From NCBI GenBank assembly GCA_019454045.1, contig SKCR01049632.1, positions 248,001-312,000 of the forward strand: a stretch of DNA of 64,000 nt, given 5' to 3'. Below the pieces are notes generated by a model that was not told the origin of the DNA, ran no database searches, and was given only the letters and a program-made list of their open reading frames with translations. This document shows, piece after piece, positions 43,731 to 55,737 of this stretch; the stretch's first letter is position 1; each line of letters begins with the position of its first letter. Made by a program: the position numbers and the translations under genes. This stretch comes from Zanthoxylum bungeanum. Its lineage: Eukaryota > Streptophyta > Magnoliopsida > Sapindales > Rutaceae.

Positions 43731-44806
43731 TGCAACCCACTCCATCAGAGGCTAGAGGATCATCCACAGATCTGGATGACGACAAACCTCCAGAAATCAG
43801 TGAACCTCCAGTACGAAAATCTAAGCGAGGTCGAATTCCATCAAACAAATATTCAGGATCTGACAATAATCTGCTTACTGACAAGGGGGTGCCAGAAAAT
43901 TTCAAGGAAGTGATATCTCATAAAGACAAAGGAAAATGGATGCACGCAATGCAGGATGAAATGAAATCTCTGCAGAAAAATCACACTTATGAGATAGTCA
44001 AGCTCCCGCAAGGTATGGAGGCCTTAAAGAACAAGTGGGTGTTAAAGACGGCTGCGGAAATATGGTGAAACACAAAGCCCAGTTAGTAGTCGAAGGATTC
44101 CTACAGAAAAAGGTAAGCGATTTTGATGAAATCTTTTCACCAGTTGTAAAAATGGCTTCAATCCGAGTTATCCAAGGATTGGTAGCCAGTTTTAACTTAA
44201 ACTTGAACATATGGATGTTAACTCATTATTTCTTTATGGTGATCTAAATGAAAAAATCCACATGGAGCAGTTAGAAGGTTTCAGGAAAAGAGAACCTTGT
44301 TTACAAGCTGAAGAAAAGCTTGTACGACCTCAAGCAAGCACTAAGGCAGTGGTACAAGAAGTTTGACTCGGTCATGGTGAGTCAATGCTACAAAAGAACT
44401 GCAGCAGACCAGTGTGTCTACATTCAAAGGTTTTCGTTGCTCTTCTACTATATATAGACGACATGTTGATCGTTGGGCAGGATGCAGTGAAGATCAGCCA
44501 ACTGAAGAAGGAACTCTCTAAGTCTTTCGACATGAAAGAATTAGGACCAGCTTAATATATTTTAGGAATGAAAATAGTTCGAGACAAACAAAACAAAAAG
44601 TTGTGGCTTTCACATGAGAGTTATATTGAACGAATAATCAGAAAATTCAATATACAGAATGCCAAACCTATCATCATTCTGCTAGTACACCATTTTAAAT
44701 TGAGCAAGAGTTTGTGTCCCTCATCCAAGAAAGAGATAGAGAAGATGTCATCAATATCATATTCTTAAGCATTTTGAAGCCTAATGTATGCTATGGTATA
44801 CATCTT
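43730..44806 (+). pseudogene. E reverse transcriptase, first copy
   Basis: Shows KWMHAMQDEMKSLQKNHTYE, FDEIFSPVVKMASIRVI and LYIDDMLIVGQD in different frames, and ends with KIVRDKQNKKLWLSHESYI and ALMYAM-like text at about 44790. At about 44806 it jumps to a duplicated integrase segment. It contains AATGC (44384-44388) and TTCGA (44526-44530), the unoccupied equivalents of the insertion sites of C and D. Confidence 0.85.
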
Positions 44807-44814
44807 TATAGGCT

Positions 44815-46036
44815 ATAACATAATGGTGTTGCTGAAGAATGAACCGCAGCATTATGGAGAAAGTCAGAAGCATGATCAACATGGCTAAGCTGCCAAAGAC
44901 ATTCTGGGGAGAAGCTATTCGTGCCACATGCTACCTGATCAACAGATCACCATCTGTACCGTTAAATTTTGAGATTCCGGAGAAAGTGTGGTCTGATAAG
45001 AGTCCTTCATATTCTCACCTTAGAACATTTGGATGTTTAGTCTTTGCACACGTATCCAATGAGGTCAGACAGAAGCTCGATGCAAGAACTACTTCATGCA
45101 TCTTTATAGGCTATGAAGACGACGAATTTGGATACATGTTATGAGACCCGAAGGAAAAAAAGTCATCAACAGCAGAGATATAGTGTTTCTTAAAGACCAG
45201 ACATAGATGATATTGAAAAGCCAAAGACGTCTTCTAATTCCAGTGCCGAAAAAACCGATTTAAATCCAGACATAACCCCAACACCAACACGAGTGGCCAC
45301 ATATAATGATGGGGTGTATGATATGTCAGAAGCAGAATTAGAGAGGAAGATGGTGTTGAGTATGGGGAGTTGCAACCCACTCCATCAGAGGCTAGAGGAT
45401 CATCCACAGATCTGGATGACGATAAACCTCCAGAAATCAGTGAACCTCCAGTATGAAAATCTAAGCGAGGTCAAATTCCATCAAACAGATATTCAGGATC
45501 TAACAATATTCTGCTTACTGACGGGGGTGCCAGAAATTTTCAAGGAAGTGATATCTCATAAAGACAAAGGAAAATGGATGAACGTAATGCAGAATGAAAT
45601 GGAATCTCTGCAGAAAAATCACACTTATGAGATAGTCAAGCTCCCGCAAGGTATGATGGCCTTAAAGAACAAGTGAGTGTTCAAGTTAAAGTAAGACGGC
45701 AGCGGAAATATGGTGAAACACAAAACCGGTTAGTAGTCGAATGATTCCTACAGAAAAAGTTCAGCGATTTTGATGAAATCTTTTCACTAGTGTGTAAAAA
45801 TGGCTTCAATCCGAGTTATCCTAGGATTGGTAGCCAGTTTGAACTTAAACTTGAACATATGGATGTTAACACAGTATTTCTTTATGGTGATCTAAATGAA
45901 GAAATCCAAATGGAGCAGTCAAAAGGTTTCAGGAAAAGAGAACCTTGTTTGCAAGATGAAGAATAGCTTGTACGACCTCAAGCAAGCACTAAGGCAGTGG
46001 TACAAGAAGTTTGACTCAGTCATGGTGAGTCAATGC
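44815..46036 (+). pseudogene. E integrase-RT, second copy, first part
   Basis: Same content as the first copy: MNRSIMEKVRSMINMAKLPK, VWSDKSPSYSHLRTFGC, KWMNVMQNEMESLQKNHTYE. Its integrase end is better preserved (101 open codons, 44839-45144), but stops at 45142 and 45674 remain. Interrupted by element C after GTCAATGC. Confidence 0.85.
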
Positions 46037-48442
46037 TGTAGGGGTTTTATTACGGATATCAGGTAATGCAGCGGAACAGTGGAAAATCAGAATTTTCCGA
46101 TTTCAAAACTTTTTCTCAGATTAATAAAATAAACTTATTTATTTTATTATCCAATAATCAAATTACGAAATAAAACACTATAAATCAAATTTATGTGAAT
46201 GTACCGAATTGCCCTTAAACATAACATTTTGTTTATTTTAATCTGAATTGTTCAAAATAATTTTGAATGATTCTAAATCATTTCTAGGATGAGTTTAACT
46301 TGTCTCAAATTTCAAATACAATTTGCAACAAAAAACCCAAAAACTTAGCCAAGGCCGAGAGCCTCCAAGGGTGGGATAATTGTGCATTTTGCATTTCCAA
46401 TGTTCAAAACACATTAAGACAAAATCCAATCAACCCAATATTTTACATGAATCATATACACATCCAAATACACCATATAAATGAAAAGCCCCAAATTCGA
46501 AAGTGGTCTTAGACCCTAATTTTTCAATTTCTACAAATTCGACAAATTAGACCAAATTAACAAAATCCAATACTTCAATCATGTTTCTTCCATTCAAATC
46601 AGTCTTAACATAATGACATAACTATAGATCAAATCTAGGTCATTTAAGAGTGGGTCAACAACTCTGTATTAGCAACAAGTTTCCCAAACTTTCAAAAGTA
46701 TGCTTATAACTAACTTCATTAGAAGCATCCTTTGAATTTTATACATACATAACCTTATCAACAACAAATTCCACACAAAAACACCAAGAATAAAGAAAAT
46801 AATAACAAGAAAACATCATAGCATATAGCCTAGAACAAAAGAAACATTTTCCGCTCTAATAGTAAGTTGAAGAAACTTACTAAAATTCCAAGTTTTGCTT
46901 GTTTTTTTTTATCTTTCTCTCTAGCTTCTTTGTTTTTCTTCAATGGAGTTTTTTGTATAAAGTGTATTAGGTTAATAACCCTAAATGAAACAAAACAATA
47001 TATACTTGCCAAATAAAGCCCTTGGCCGAATTTTACTAGTAAAAAATATCTAGATATTTTGCTTTTATTTCATTTAATTAGCTTTACAACTTGTTAATTT
47101 AATCATCAAACCATTTAATGAATTAAAGTTAGTCAACAATTGCAACTCAAGCCATTAATAAAATATCATAACTGTAAGATATTTATATTTTAATTATTAA
47201 TTAAACATTTAACAATTAATTAATTAATTAATTAATTAAATACAAATATATTAAATATATGTATTATATTTACAATAAATATCAAATACATATATATATT
47301 TATAATAATAGTCAAATATCTCAATTTGATAATTAATTAATGTGTATTTGAATTAATCAAGCATTAAATGCAAATACACAAAAATTAAGGAAATGACTAT
47401 CGGGTCCCTTCACATGTATTTTGCGTTTAACCTTTAAACGACTTTATAAATAATCAACATTATTTATAATTGTTGCCCTAGTGCTCTACGAGTATATTTC
47501 ATTAGTAAGACTCTATAGATTCAGGCATATCCGTCACGAAATCCAATTTCGTGTCCATAATTTATCCACCAGTAAATTATGACGATCACGGATAAACTTG
47601 ATGAATCATACAGGTCGAGATCATGAAAAATGTATAATTCCTCCGTCACAGGTATCCGGATAAATCCCAGAGATATAGATTTAAACGTCAAATCTCTAAA
47701 GGGATTATCCAGTCGACTTTTCTATTAACAATCTCAAAAAGAACATTTAGAACTAACTTCTAAATTGTACCACAGGCTCATGGTTTTTATCTGATTGCTA
47801 ATCATATGGACTACCTATGCTCTGATACATATAACTGATAGATCCTATCTCGATACACACAGGACACCCTGGGAATCTCTATACACCCAACGAACAGACG
47901 GAGGTCTGATCTTAATAGATCGGTGACGTGACTGCCATCTAAGTGTAGAAGATGTCTCATGTGCCCACAGTGGCATCTCAAGTCTAAGAATCACAGGTGC
48001 TACTCAACCCGATAAGATTCTTATTGACGTTGGTGTACCATCCATTAGAATCTTCGGTGAGTCGTTCATGTGTTTTTCCGCTATAAAAACCTGCAAGTCT
48101 ATACTAGTCTCCAAGACTTATGGTTCATTGAGAAACCATTGGAATCATATATTCCAGTATACGACATGTACCGGTCTCAACGGGTTTACTTTATTGACCA
48201 AGTAGTGTAAACCTTGACCAGGAACTGTCTGAGAATGACAACGTCATGATACTACTCAATGTCAGTTGCGACGCTTTTGCAACAGCACAATGACTAGTCA
48301 TTCTAAGGTCATTACGTCTTTACCATATAAAAAGATAGATTATATTATAGAAAATGCATGTATTATTCAAAATAATAACGTTTTACAGAAGTATTAAAAA
48401 AAATACAATCGGGAATTGGCGCTCTGAGCACCAACCCCAATA
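46037..48442 (-). repeat. 3' LTR of C
   Basis: 2406 bp; ends CCCTACA at its minus-strand 3' end. The TG start is mutated to TA (CCCCAATA on the plus strand). It has AT-rich runs (ATTAATTAATTAATT near 47216) and a perfect hairpin CACGAAAT/ATTTCGTG near 47534-47555. Confidence 0.9.
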
Positions 48443-48458
48443 AAAACTCTCACTTGGT

Positions 48459-50353
48459 CTATTGCCAATAACGATTGTATCTAATACCCATCGTCTCCAC
48501 GTGTTTATCAAACAACTTCAGAGGTATGGCCTTCGTCAGCGGGTCTGCTACATTATCTTCACTCGGTACCTTGCACACGATAATATCCCCTCGCGACACA
48601 ATCTCTCGAATGATGTGGTACTTGCGTTCCACATGCTTCGACTTCTGATGCGCCCTCGATTCCTTTGCTTGCGCAATGGCTCCAGTATTATCACAGTATA
48701 ACGAAATCACATTCTCGATACTTGGGACAACTCTCAATTCTGTGACAAAGTTCTTTATCCACACAGCCTCTTTTACCGCTTCAGAAGCTGCAATATATTC
48801 CGCCTCATCATGATGGAATCTGCTGTTGATCCCTGTTTGGAACTCTTCCAACAAACTGCACCTCCATTAAGGGTAAATACGAATCCAGATGTATACTTTC
48901 TATCATCGGGATCCGATTGGAAATCGAAATCCGTATACCCGTTAACTTGCAGTTCGTTTCCTCCATAAATTACTAACTTATCCTTAGTACCTTTTAGATA
49001 CTTGAGGATATGTTTAATGGCCATCTAATGGTCATTACCTGGATTGGAATGATATCTGCTAGTTACGCTAACAACGAAACTGATATCAGGCCTTGTACAT
49101 AACATGGCATACATTATGCTACCCAAACATGTAGCATAAGGTTGGTTAGACATTCTAACCTTCTCATCTTCTGTTTGTGGACTCATCTTCTTAGAAAGAT
49201 GAATCTCATGTCTGAACGGTATGTTTACTGTCTTACAGTTACCAAAATTATACCGTTCCAAGATCTTATCTATGTACGTTGATTGGGATAACCCAATCAG
49301 CCTCATTTGTTTATCTCTATAGAATTTTATCCCTGAAACATAGGAAGCTTCTCCCAGGTCCTTCATGGAGAAATTCTTATAGAGGTACGCTTTGACGCTT
49401 TGTAACATTCCTAAATCATTCCCAATTATTAGGATGTCATCAACATATAGGACTAAAAATACGACCATGCTCCCACTGGCCTTCTGATACACACATGATT
49501 CTTCCGAATTCTTGAGAAAATCAGATGATCTAATAATCTTATCGAATCGAATCGATTCCAACTTCGTGAAGCTTGTTTAAGTCCATAAATGGACTTCTTA
49601 AGATTATACCATACCCACCCGAGTTTTCACTGGATGCAAAAACTTCCGGCTGTTCTATATAGATTTCTTCATCAAGAAATCCATTCAGAAAAGTCTTTTG
49701 ACATCCATTTGCCAAATCTCGTAGTCATGATACGCAGCTATAGAAAGCAAAATCCGAATAGACTTAAGCATTGCTACAGGCGAAAAAGTTTCATCGTAGT
49801 CGACGCCAGGTCCCTGCGTGTAACCTTTTGCTACCAGTCGGGCCTTGTAAGTTTCAACCTTACCGTCAGGCCCGCGCTTCCTCTTGTAAAACTATTTACA
49901 ACCGATAGGAACAATTCCTTCGGGAAGAAGAACCAAGTCCCAAACTTGATTCTCATGCATTGAGTCTAACTCGGATTTCAGGGCACTTTGCCATTCACGG
50001 AGTCGATGTCCAACATCGATTCTCTATAGGTGAAAGGATCGGTATCTTCAACTAAGAGAACATCTAGACTCTTTTCTTATATCAAATACAAGCATTCAGG
50101 AGGTCTAGATACCCTTCCTGACCTACGGAGTGTGTGTGTGTTGAAGGTTCTTCATCTACTTGAACTTCAGGTTCCTCCATTGGTTCGTTGTTTTCAGGTT
50201 GGACTTCATCAAGTTCAACATGTCTATGATTACCACCTTTTGACAAAAATTCTACTTCTAGAAATTTTGCGAAGCGAGCTACGAACACATTTCGATGCTC
50301 GGTATCATAGAACATATATCCCCTCGTATTCGAAGGATATCCGACAAACCTAA
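48459..50353 (-). pseudogene. C reverse transcriptase and RNase H
   Basis: Minus strand: linker (50315-50082), RT N-terminal text in broken frames (about 49990-49570), then 49561-49025 with LVLYVDDILIIGNDLGML, the active-type YVDD motif, and DLGEASYVSGIKFYRD. RNase H (49024-48459) has GYTDFDFQSDPDDRK, DEAEYIAASEAVKEAVW, CDNTGAIAQAKESRAHQKS and EDNVADPLTK. At least three frame breaks prevent a full product. The purine-rich end of pol leads into the 3' LTR. Confidence 0.88.
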
Positions 50354-50493
50354 ACTTTTGCCATCGAGCGAAAGCTTATCTTGCTGAGTTACCTGACATA
50401 GGCAGGACAACCCCAAACCTTAATGTAACTAAGATTTGGTCTCCTACGAACCATATCTCATACGGAGTAGTAGGAACAACTTTTGAAGGAATC

Positions 50494-51203
50494 TTATTCA
50501 AAAAGATGTGCAGCTGTTAAAATAGAGTAGCCCCAAAATAAGTAAGAGAAGGTAAGTGGCAAATATGTGAAACTCAACATCGATCGGACCATATCCAATA
50601 AAGTCTGATTTCTCCTCTCAGATACTCCATTGTGCTGTGGAGTACCTGGAGGAATATATTGAACGAGAATCCCATTCTCCTTCATATAATCCATGAACTC
50701 ACAACTCATATATTCACCGCCTCGATCAGATCGAAGGCATTTAATATATTGACCAGTTTATTTTTCTACTTCATTTCGAACTCTTTGAACTTTTCAAAGG
50801 TTTTCGATTTATGTCACATCAAATACACATAACCGTACCGTGACAAATCATCGGTAAAGGTAACGAAGTACGAATAAACACTGTGAGCAGTCTGACTTAG
50901 TGGACCACATACATCAGAATGTACGAGTTCCAGTAAGTTAGTGGCGCGGTGTCCAACATCAGAAAATGGGGCTTTGGTCATCTTACCCTGAATACATGGT
51001 TCACAAGTTGGATAGGATTCAATGGTAGGATCTGGTATCAAACCATTCCTAACCAATTGGGTAAGGCGTTTAACCCCTATGTGACCCAGCATATGCCAAA
51101 GGTCAGTAGTATTAATTACAGGTAAACTACGTTTATTAACTCCAGTATTTAAAATATCTTTTGAAGTTTGCAATGTATAATGACATGCTGGTTTGGACAA
51201 CAA
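50494..51203 (-). pseudogene. C GAG-pre-integrase and integrase
   Basis: 51203-50814 holds LWHMLGHIGVKRLTQLV, CEPCIQGKMTKAPF, LELVHSDVCGPLSQ and FTDDLSRYGYVYLM. 50709-50494 holds the third catalytic block YIPPGTPQHNGVSERRNQTL. The piece between lies in other frames. Protease text upstream (51592-51204) is degenerate; only VNDCHFVPGCVANIIS-like text is readable. Confidence 0.85.
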
Positions 51204-51591
51204 AGGATCTGAATATTACTTTTATCATATAAATACAAAGAACAGTTCTTAATATTTATACAAAAGCCTTCTGTATCCAATACAAAAAAGTGATATAATA
51301 TTAGCTACACATCCTGGTACAAAATGACAGTCATTAACAAAAGTGTCCCATTCGGCAATGAGATCTCGCATACTCCCACTGCAACTGCATCCAGAGAGTC
51401 TTCACTCCCGAATCGCAACTACATTTCTCCAGGCTTCAGTCTTCTATTTTCCTTCAGCACCTGCAACGAATTGCAAATGTAAATGGGACAAAGAGAATTT
51501 AAATTCCAGTTGGATGTAACGGCTTCACAAGCCAAAGATATATCAATAACTAGAAAATAAATGTACCTGATGTAGATGCTATCTCTCTCCT

Positions 51592-52417
51592 CTACTGGGC
51601 TATGTAGTCAGGACAACTCCTTTTCCAGTGCCCGAATTTGCTGCAGTAATGGCACTTGTCTTCAGAAGCCCTCTTGGGCTTTTCTATCTTTGCCTGTGGT
51701 TGAGGACCAAAACCCTTCTTCTTCTTCCCTTTCTTCTTATTTCCCTTTGACCAAGTCTGGGAAGAAACAGAAAGTGAAGTAGGTCTAGGAGGGCAAGTCG
51801 GTACTCCCTTCTTGAGGTCATCTTCCGCCGTGAGCAACATCCTATGCAGCTCTTGGTAGGTACAGATAATCCCGTTCATGTTGAAATACATCACAAACTG
51901 GCGATAAGAAGCTGAGAGCGAACCAAGAATGACACTCATACCGAGAATGTCATTCAGAATGAGATTATGTTGCCTCAGTTGATCGATCAAATCGATCATC
52001 TGAAAAAAATATGGGCTAACAGCTTGCCCCTCATCCAATCGCGCATGGAACAGTTCCGTTGCGACCTTGTGAACAACTACTTGTTCTTGGTTCTCAAACG
52101 ATTGTCTTAATCGTGTCATCATAGTATAAGCATCTGACATGCCATAATATTATTTCTTGAGTCCCGGTGAAAGCGAACTTAAGATGTATGATTTAACCCT
52201 TAAATCATCATCCTTCCAAGCTTGGAAGACTTCGGGTTCCTCCGGTGGTAGCGTCCTCTGCCACAGAAAGGGACAGTGGACCCTCAAGAACATATCCCAA
52301 CCTCTCAGAATCGAGGACAATCCTCAAATCTAGATCCGAATCGGTGAAGTTATCTGTGCCTTTTAGTTTGTTCGCATCAAGCATACGCACAAACTGATTT
52401 ATGGATGGTGCCGCCAT
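51592..52417 (-). pseudogene. C gag with zinc knuckle
   Basis: Start ATG at 52417 (minus) gives MAAPSINQFVRMLDANKLKG. A frameshift near 52215 and a stop near 52150 separate this from the downstream frame MSDAYTMMTRLRQSFENQEQ. That frame ends with a lysine-rich tract and zinc knuckle CHYCSKFGHWKRSC. Typical copia gag order. The break prevents a full-length product. Confidence 0.88.
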
Positions 52418-53163
52418 CGCAAATCTATCATATAGATCACGAAAAACGGTCAGCAGAAATTTAAGCAGTTTCATATAATATCATAAGCATAAACTAGATC
52501 ATGGATTTTTAATGTAAAAATGCCTCTCCCACTAAATCATGCAATACTGTAATCCCCAATAAGAATACAAAGATTAATAATTAATTAAATATGAATAGTG
52601 AAAGGTGGATCCCGTGAATATATTTCAGTCTCACAGCAGAAGCACGGTCTCGCCTACGTATATTCATCAGGTAGACAACTCATTTGTCAATCACTCACTA
52701 GTGACTCCTGGGTTTCCAGTCCTGGTCGTTTCTCGTTGTCACTGCTAAGGCAGGCCCACAAGGAGACGTACAAGGTTAAACTCATCAATGATAAACTCAA
52801 GTTACTTGTGTAACCCTGACAGCTAGGGCACGTTCAGGATTCCGCTTTCGTTTGAATTTATCTAGTATCTGATATACATCCGGTATAAATAAATCTCTAT
52901 CGGCTAAACCCTCACAGCAGAGGCACAGTCTCGGATGTAGTCACGGAGAAATATTTATAAACCGTATTGACAAGACGGACCACATAACATGCATCAAATA
53001 CATAATTACATTTAAACCTTATTAATTAGGGATTTTCCGCTAAGTGTCATACATCCTAAATCTAATCAAATTAGATTATAACATGCATGTATAAAGTCAA
53101 GAAAATATGATTAAACATTGAATTAAAGGGCTAATCATATTAGGGGGCCTAGAATCAGACTTG

Positions 53164-53177
53164 CTCTGATACCATTT
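53164..53177 (-). other. Primer-binding site of C
   Basis: Minus strand TGGTATCAGAGC, a few bases after the 5' LTR end; initiator-methionine tRNA type. Confidence 0.9.
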
Positions 53178-55590
53178 TGTAAGGGTTTTATTGCGGATAA
53201 CCGGTAACGCAGCGGAACAGTGGAAAAACAAAATTTTCCGATTTCAAAACTTTTCTCGGATTAATAAAATAAACTTATTTATTTTATTATCCAATAATCA
53301 AATTTTGAAATAAAACACTATAAATCAAATTTATGTGAATGTACCGAATTGCCCTTAAACATAACATTTTGTTTATTTTAATCTGAAATTGTTCAAAACA
53401 ATTTTGAATGATTCTAAATCATTTCTAGGATGAGTTTAACATGTCTCAAATTTCAAAATACAATTTGCAACAAAAAACCCAAAAAACTTAGCCAAGGCCG
53501 AGAGCCTCCAAGGGTGGGATAATTGTGCATTTTGCACTTCCAATGTTCAAAACACATTAAGACAAAATCCAATCAACTCAATATTTTACATGCATCATAT
53601 ACACATCCAAATACACCATATAAATGAAAAGCCCCAAATTTGAAAGTGGTCTTAAACCTTAATTTTTCAATTTCTACAAATTGGACAAATTAGACCAAAT
53701 TAACAAAATCCAATACTTCAATCATGTTTCTTCCATTAAAATCAAGTCTCAACACAATGAAATAACTATAGATAAATCTAGGTCATTTAAGAGTGGTTCA
53801 ATAACTCTATATTAGCAACAAGTTTCCCAAACTTTCAAAAGTATGCTTATTAACTCATTAGAAGCATCCTTTGAATTTTATACATACATAACCTTATCAA
53901 CAAAATTCCACACAAAAAAACACCAAGAATAAAGAAAATAATAACAAGAAAACATCATAGCATATAGCCTAGAACAAAAGAAACATTTTCCTCTCTAATA
54001 GTAAGTTGAAGAAACTTACTAAAATTCCAAGTTTTGCTTGTTTTTCTTTATCTTTCTCTCTAGCTTCTTTTGTTTCTTCAATGGAGTTTTTTGTATAAAG
54101 TGTATTAGGTTAATAAACCCTAAATGAAACAAAACAATATATACTTGCCAAATAAAGCCCTTGGCCGAATTTTACTAGTAAAAAATATCTAGATATTTTT
54201 GCTTTTATTTCATTTAATAGCTTTACAACTTGTTAACTTTAATCATCAAACCATTAATGAATTAAAGTTAGTCAAAAATTGCAACTCAAGCCATTAATAA
54301 AATATCATAACTTTAAGATATTTATATTTTAATTATTAATTAAACATTTAACAATTAAATAATTAATTAATTAATTAAATACAAATATATTAAATATATG
54401 TATTTATTTACAATAAATATCAAATACATATATATATATATATATATTTATAATATAGTCAAATATCTCAATTTGACAATTAATTAATGTGTATTTGAAT
54501 TAATCAAGCATTAAATGCAAATACACAAAAATTAAGGAAATGACTATCGGGTCCCTTCACATGTATTTTGCGTTTAACCTTTAAACGACTTTATAAATAA
54601 TCAACATTATTTATAATTGTTGCCCTAGTGCTTTACGAGTATATTTCATTAGTGAGACTCTCTAGATTCAGGCATATCCGTCACGAAATCCAATTTCGTG
54701 TCCATAATTTATCCACCCGTAAATTATGATGATCACGGATAAACTCGATGAATCATACAGGTCGAGATCATGAAAAATGTATAATTCCTCCGTCACAGGT
54801 ATCCGGATAAATCCCAGAGACATAGATTTAAACGTCAAATCTCTATAGGGATTATCCAGTTGACTTTTCTATTAGCAATCTCAAAAAGAACATTTAGAAC
54901 TAACTTCTAAATTGTACCACGGGCTCATGGTTTTTATCTGATTGCTAATCATATGGACTACCTATGCTCTGATACACAGAACTGACAGATCCTATCTCGA
55001 TACACACAGGACACCCTGGGGATCTATCTACACCCAACGAACAGACGGAGGTCTGATCTTAATAGATCGGTGACGTGACTGCCATCTAAGTGTAGAAGAT
55101 GTCTCATGTGCCCACAGTGGCATCTCAAGTCTAATAATCACAAGTGCTACTCAACCCGATAAGATTCTTATTGACGTCGGTGTACCATCCATTAAGAATC
55201 TTCGGTGAGTCGTTCATTGTTTTTCCGCTATAAAAACCTGCAAGTCTATACTAGTCTCCAAGACTTATGGTTCATTGAGAAACCATTGGAATCATATATT
55301 CCAGTATATGACATGTACCGGTCTCAACGGGTTTACTTTATTGACCAAGTAGTGTAAACCTTGACCAGGAACAATCTGAGAATGACAACGTCATGATACT
55401 ACTCAATGTCAGTTGCGACGATTTTGCAACAGCACCATGACTAGTCTTCTAAGGTCATTACGTCTTTACCATATTTAAAGATAGATTATATTATAGAAAC
55501 TGCATATATTATTCAAAATAATAACGTTTTACAGAAGTATTCATAAAGAAATACAACCGGGAATTGACGCTCTGAGCACCAACCCCAACA
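53178..55590 (-). repeat. 5' LTR of C
   Basis: 2413 bp, closely similar to 46037-48442 along its length with scattered substitutions and indels, so C is clearly older than F or H. Confidence 0.9.
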
Positions 55591-55737
55591 AATGCTATAA
55601 AAGAACTGCAGCAGACCAGTGTGTCTACATTCAAAGGTTTTCGTTGCTCTTCTACTATATGTAGACGACATGTTGATCGTTGGGCAGGATGCAGAGAAGA
55701 TCAGCCAACTGAAGAAGAAACTCTCTAAGTCTTTCCA
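55591..55737 (+). pseudogene. E RT, second copy, middle part
   Basis: 147 bp of RT between elements C and D: CAGCAGACCAGTGTGTC to TCTTTCCA, including the LLYVDDMLIVGQD region. It matches 44384-44530 of the first copy. Confidence 0.9.

Larger units (their letters stand above)
43176..46036 (+). repeat. ~1.6-kb direct duplication in E (integrase-RT)
   Basis: ATAACATAATGGTGTTGCTG at 43176 recurs near 44815. The second copy (44815-46036, 55591-55737, 63307 to about 63573) follows the first to about 44803. Both share the same stops, such as TGA in GAATGAACCGCAG and TAA in CAGCTTAATATATT. The join holds a short filler CATCTTTATAGGCTAT, itself a copy of integrase text near 43459. Confidence 0.88.
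46037..55590 (-). mobile_element. Nearly full-length copia element C
   Basis: 9554 bp with perfect 5-bp duplications AATGC (46032-46036, 55591-55595). LTRs are at 46037-48442 (2406 bp) and 53178-55590 (2413 bp). On the minus strand it starts TGTTGGGGTTGGTGC and ends CCCCTACA. The 4.7-kb interior holds gag, protease relic, integrase, RT and RNase H in order on the minus strand, with frameshifts and stops. It is the best-preserved member of the family that includes A and B, and shows what those two have lost. Confidence 0.92.
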
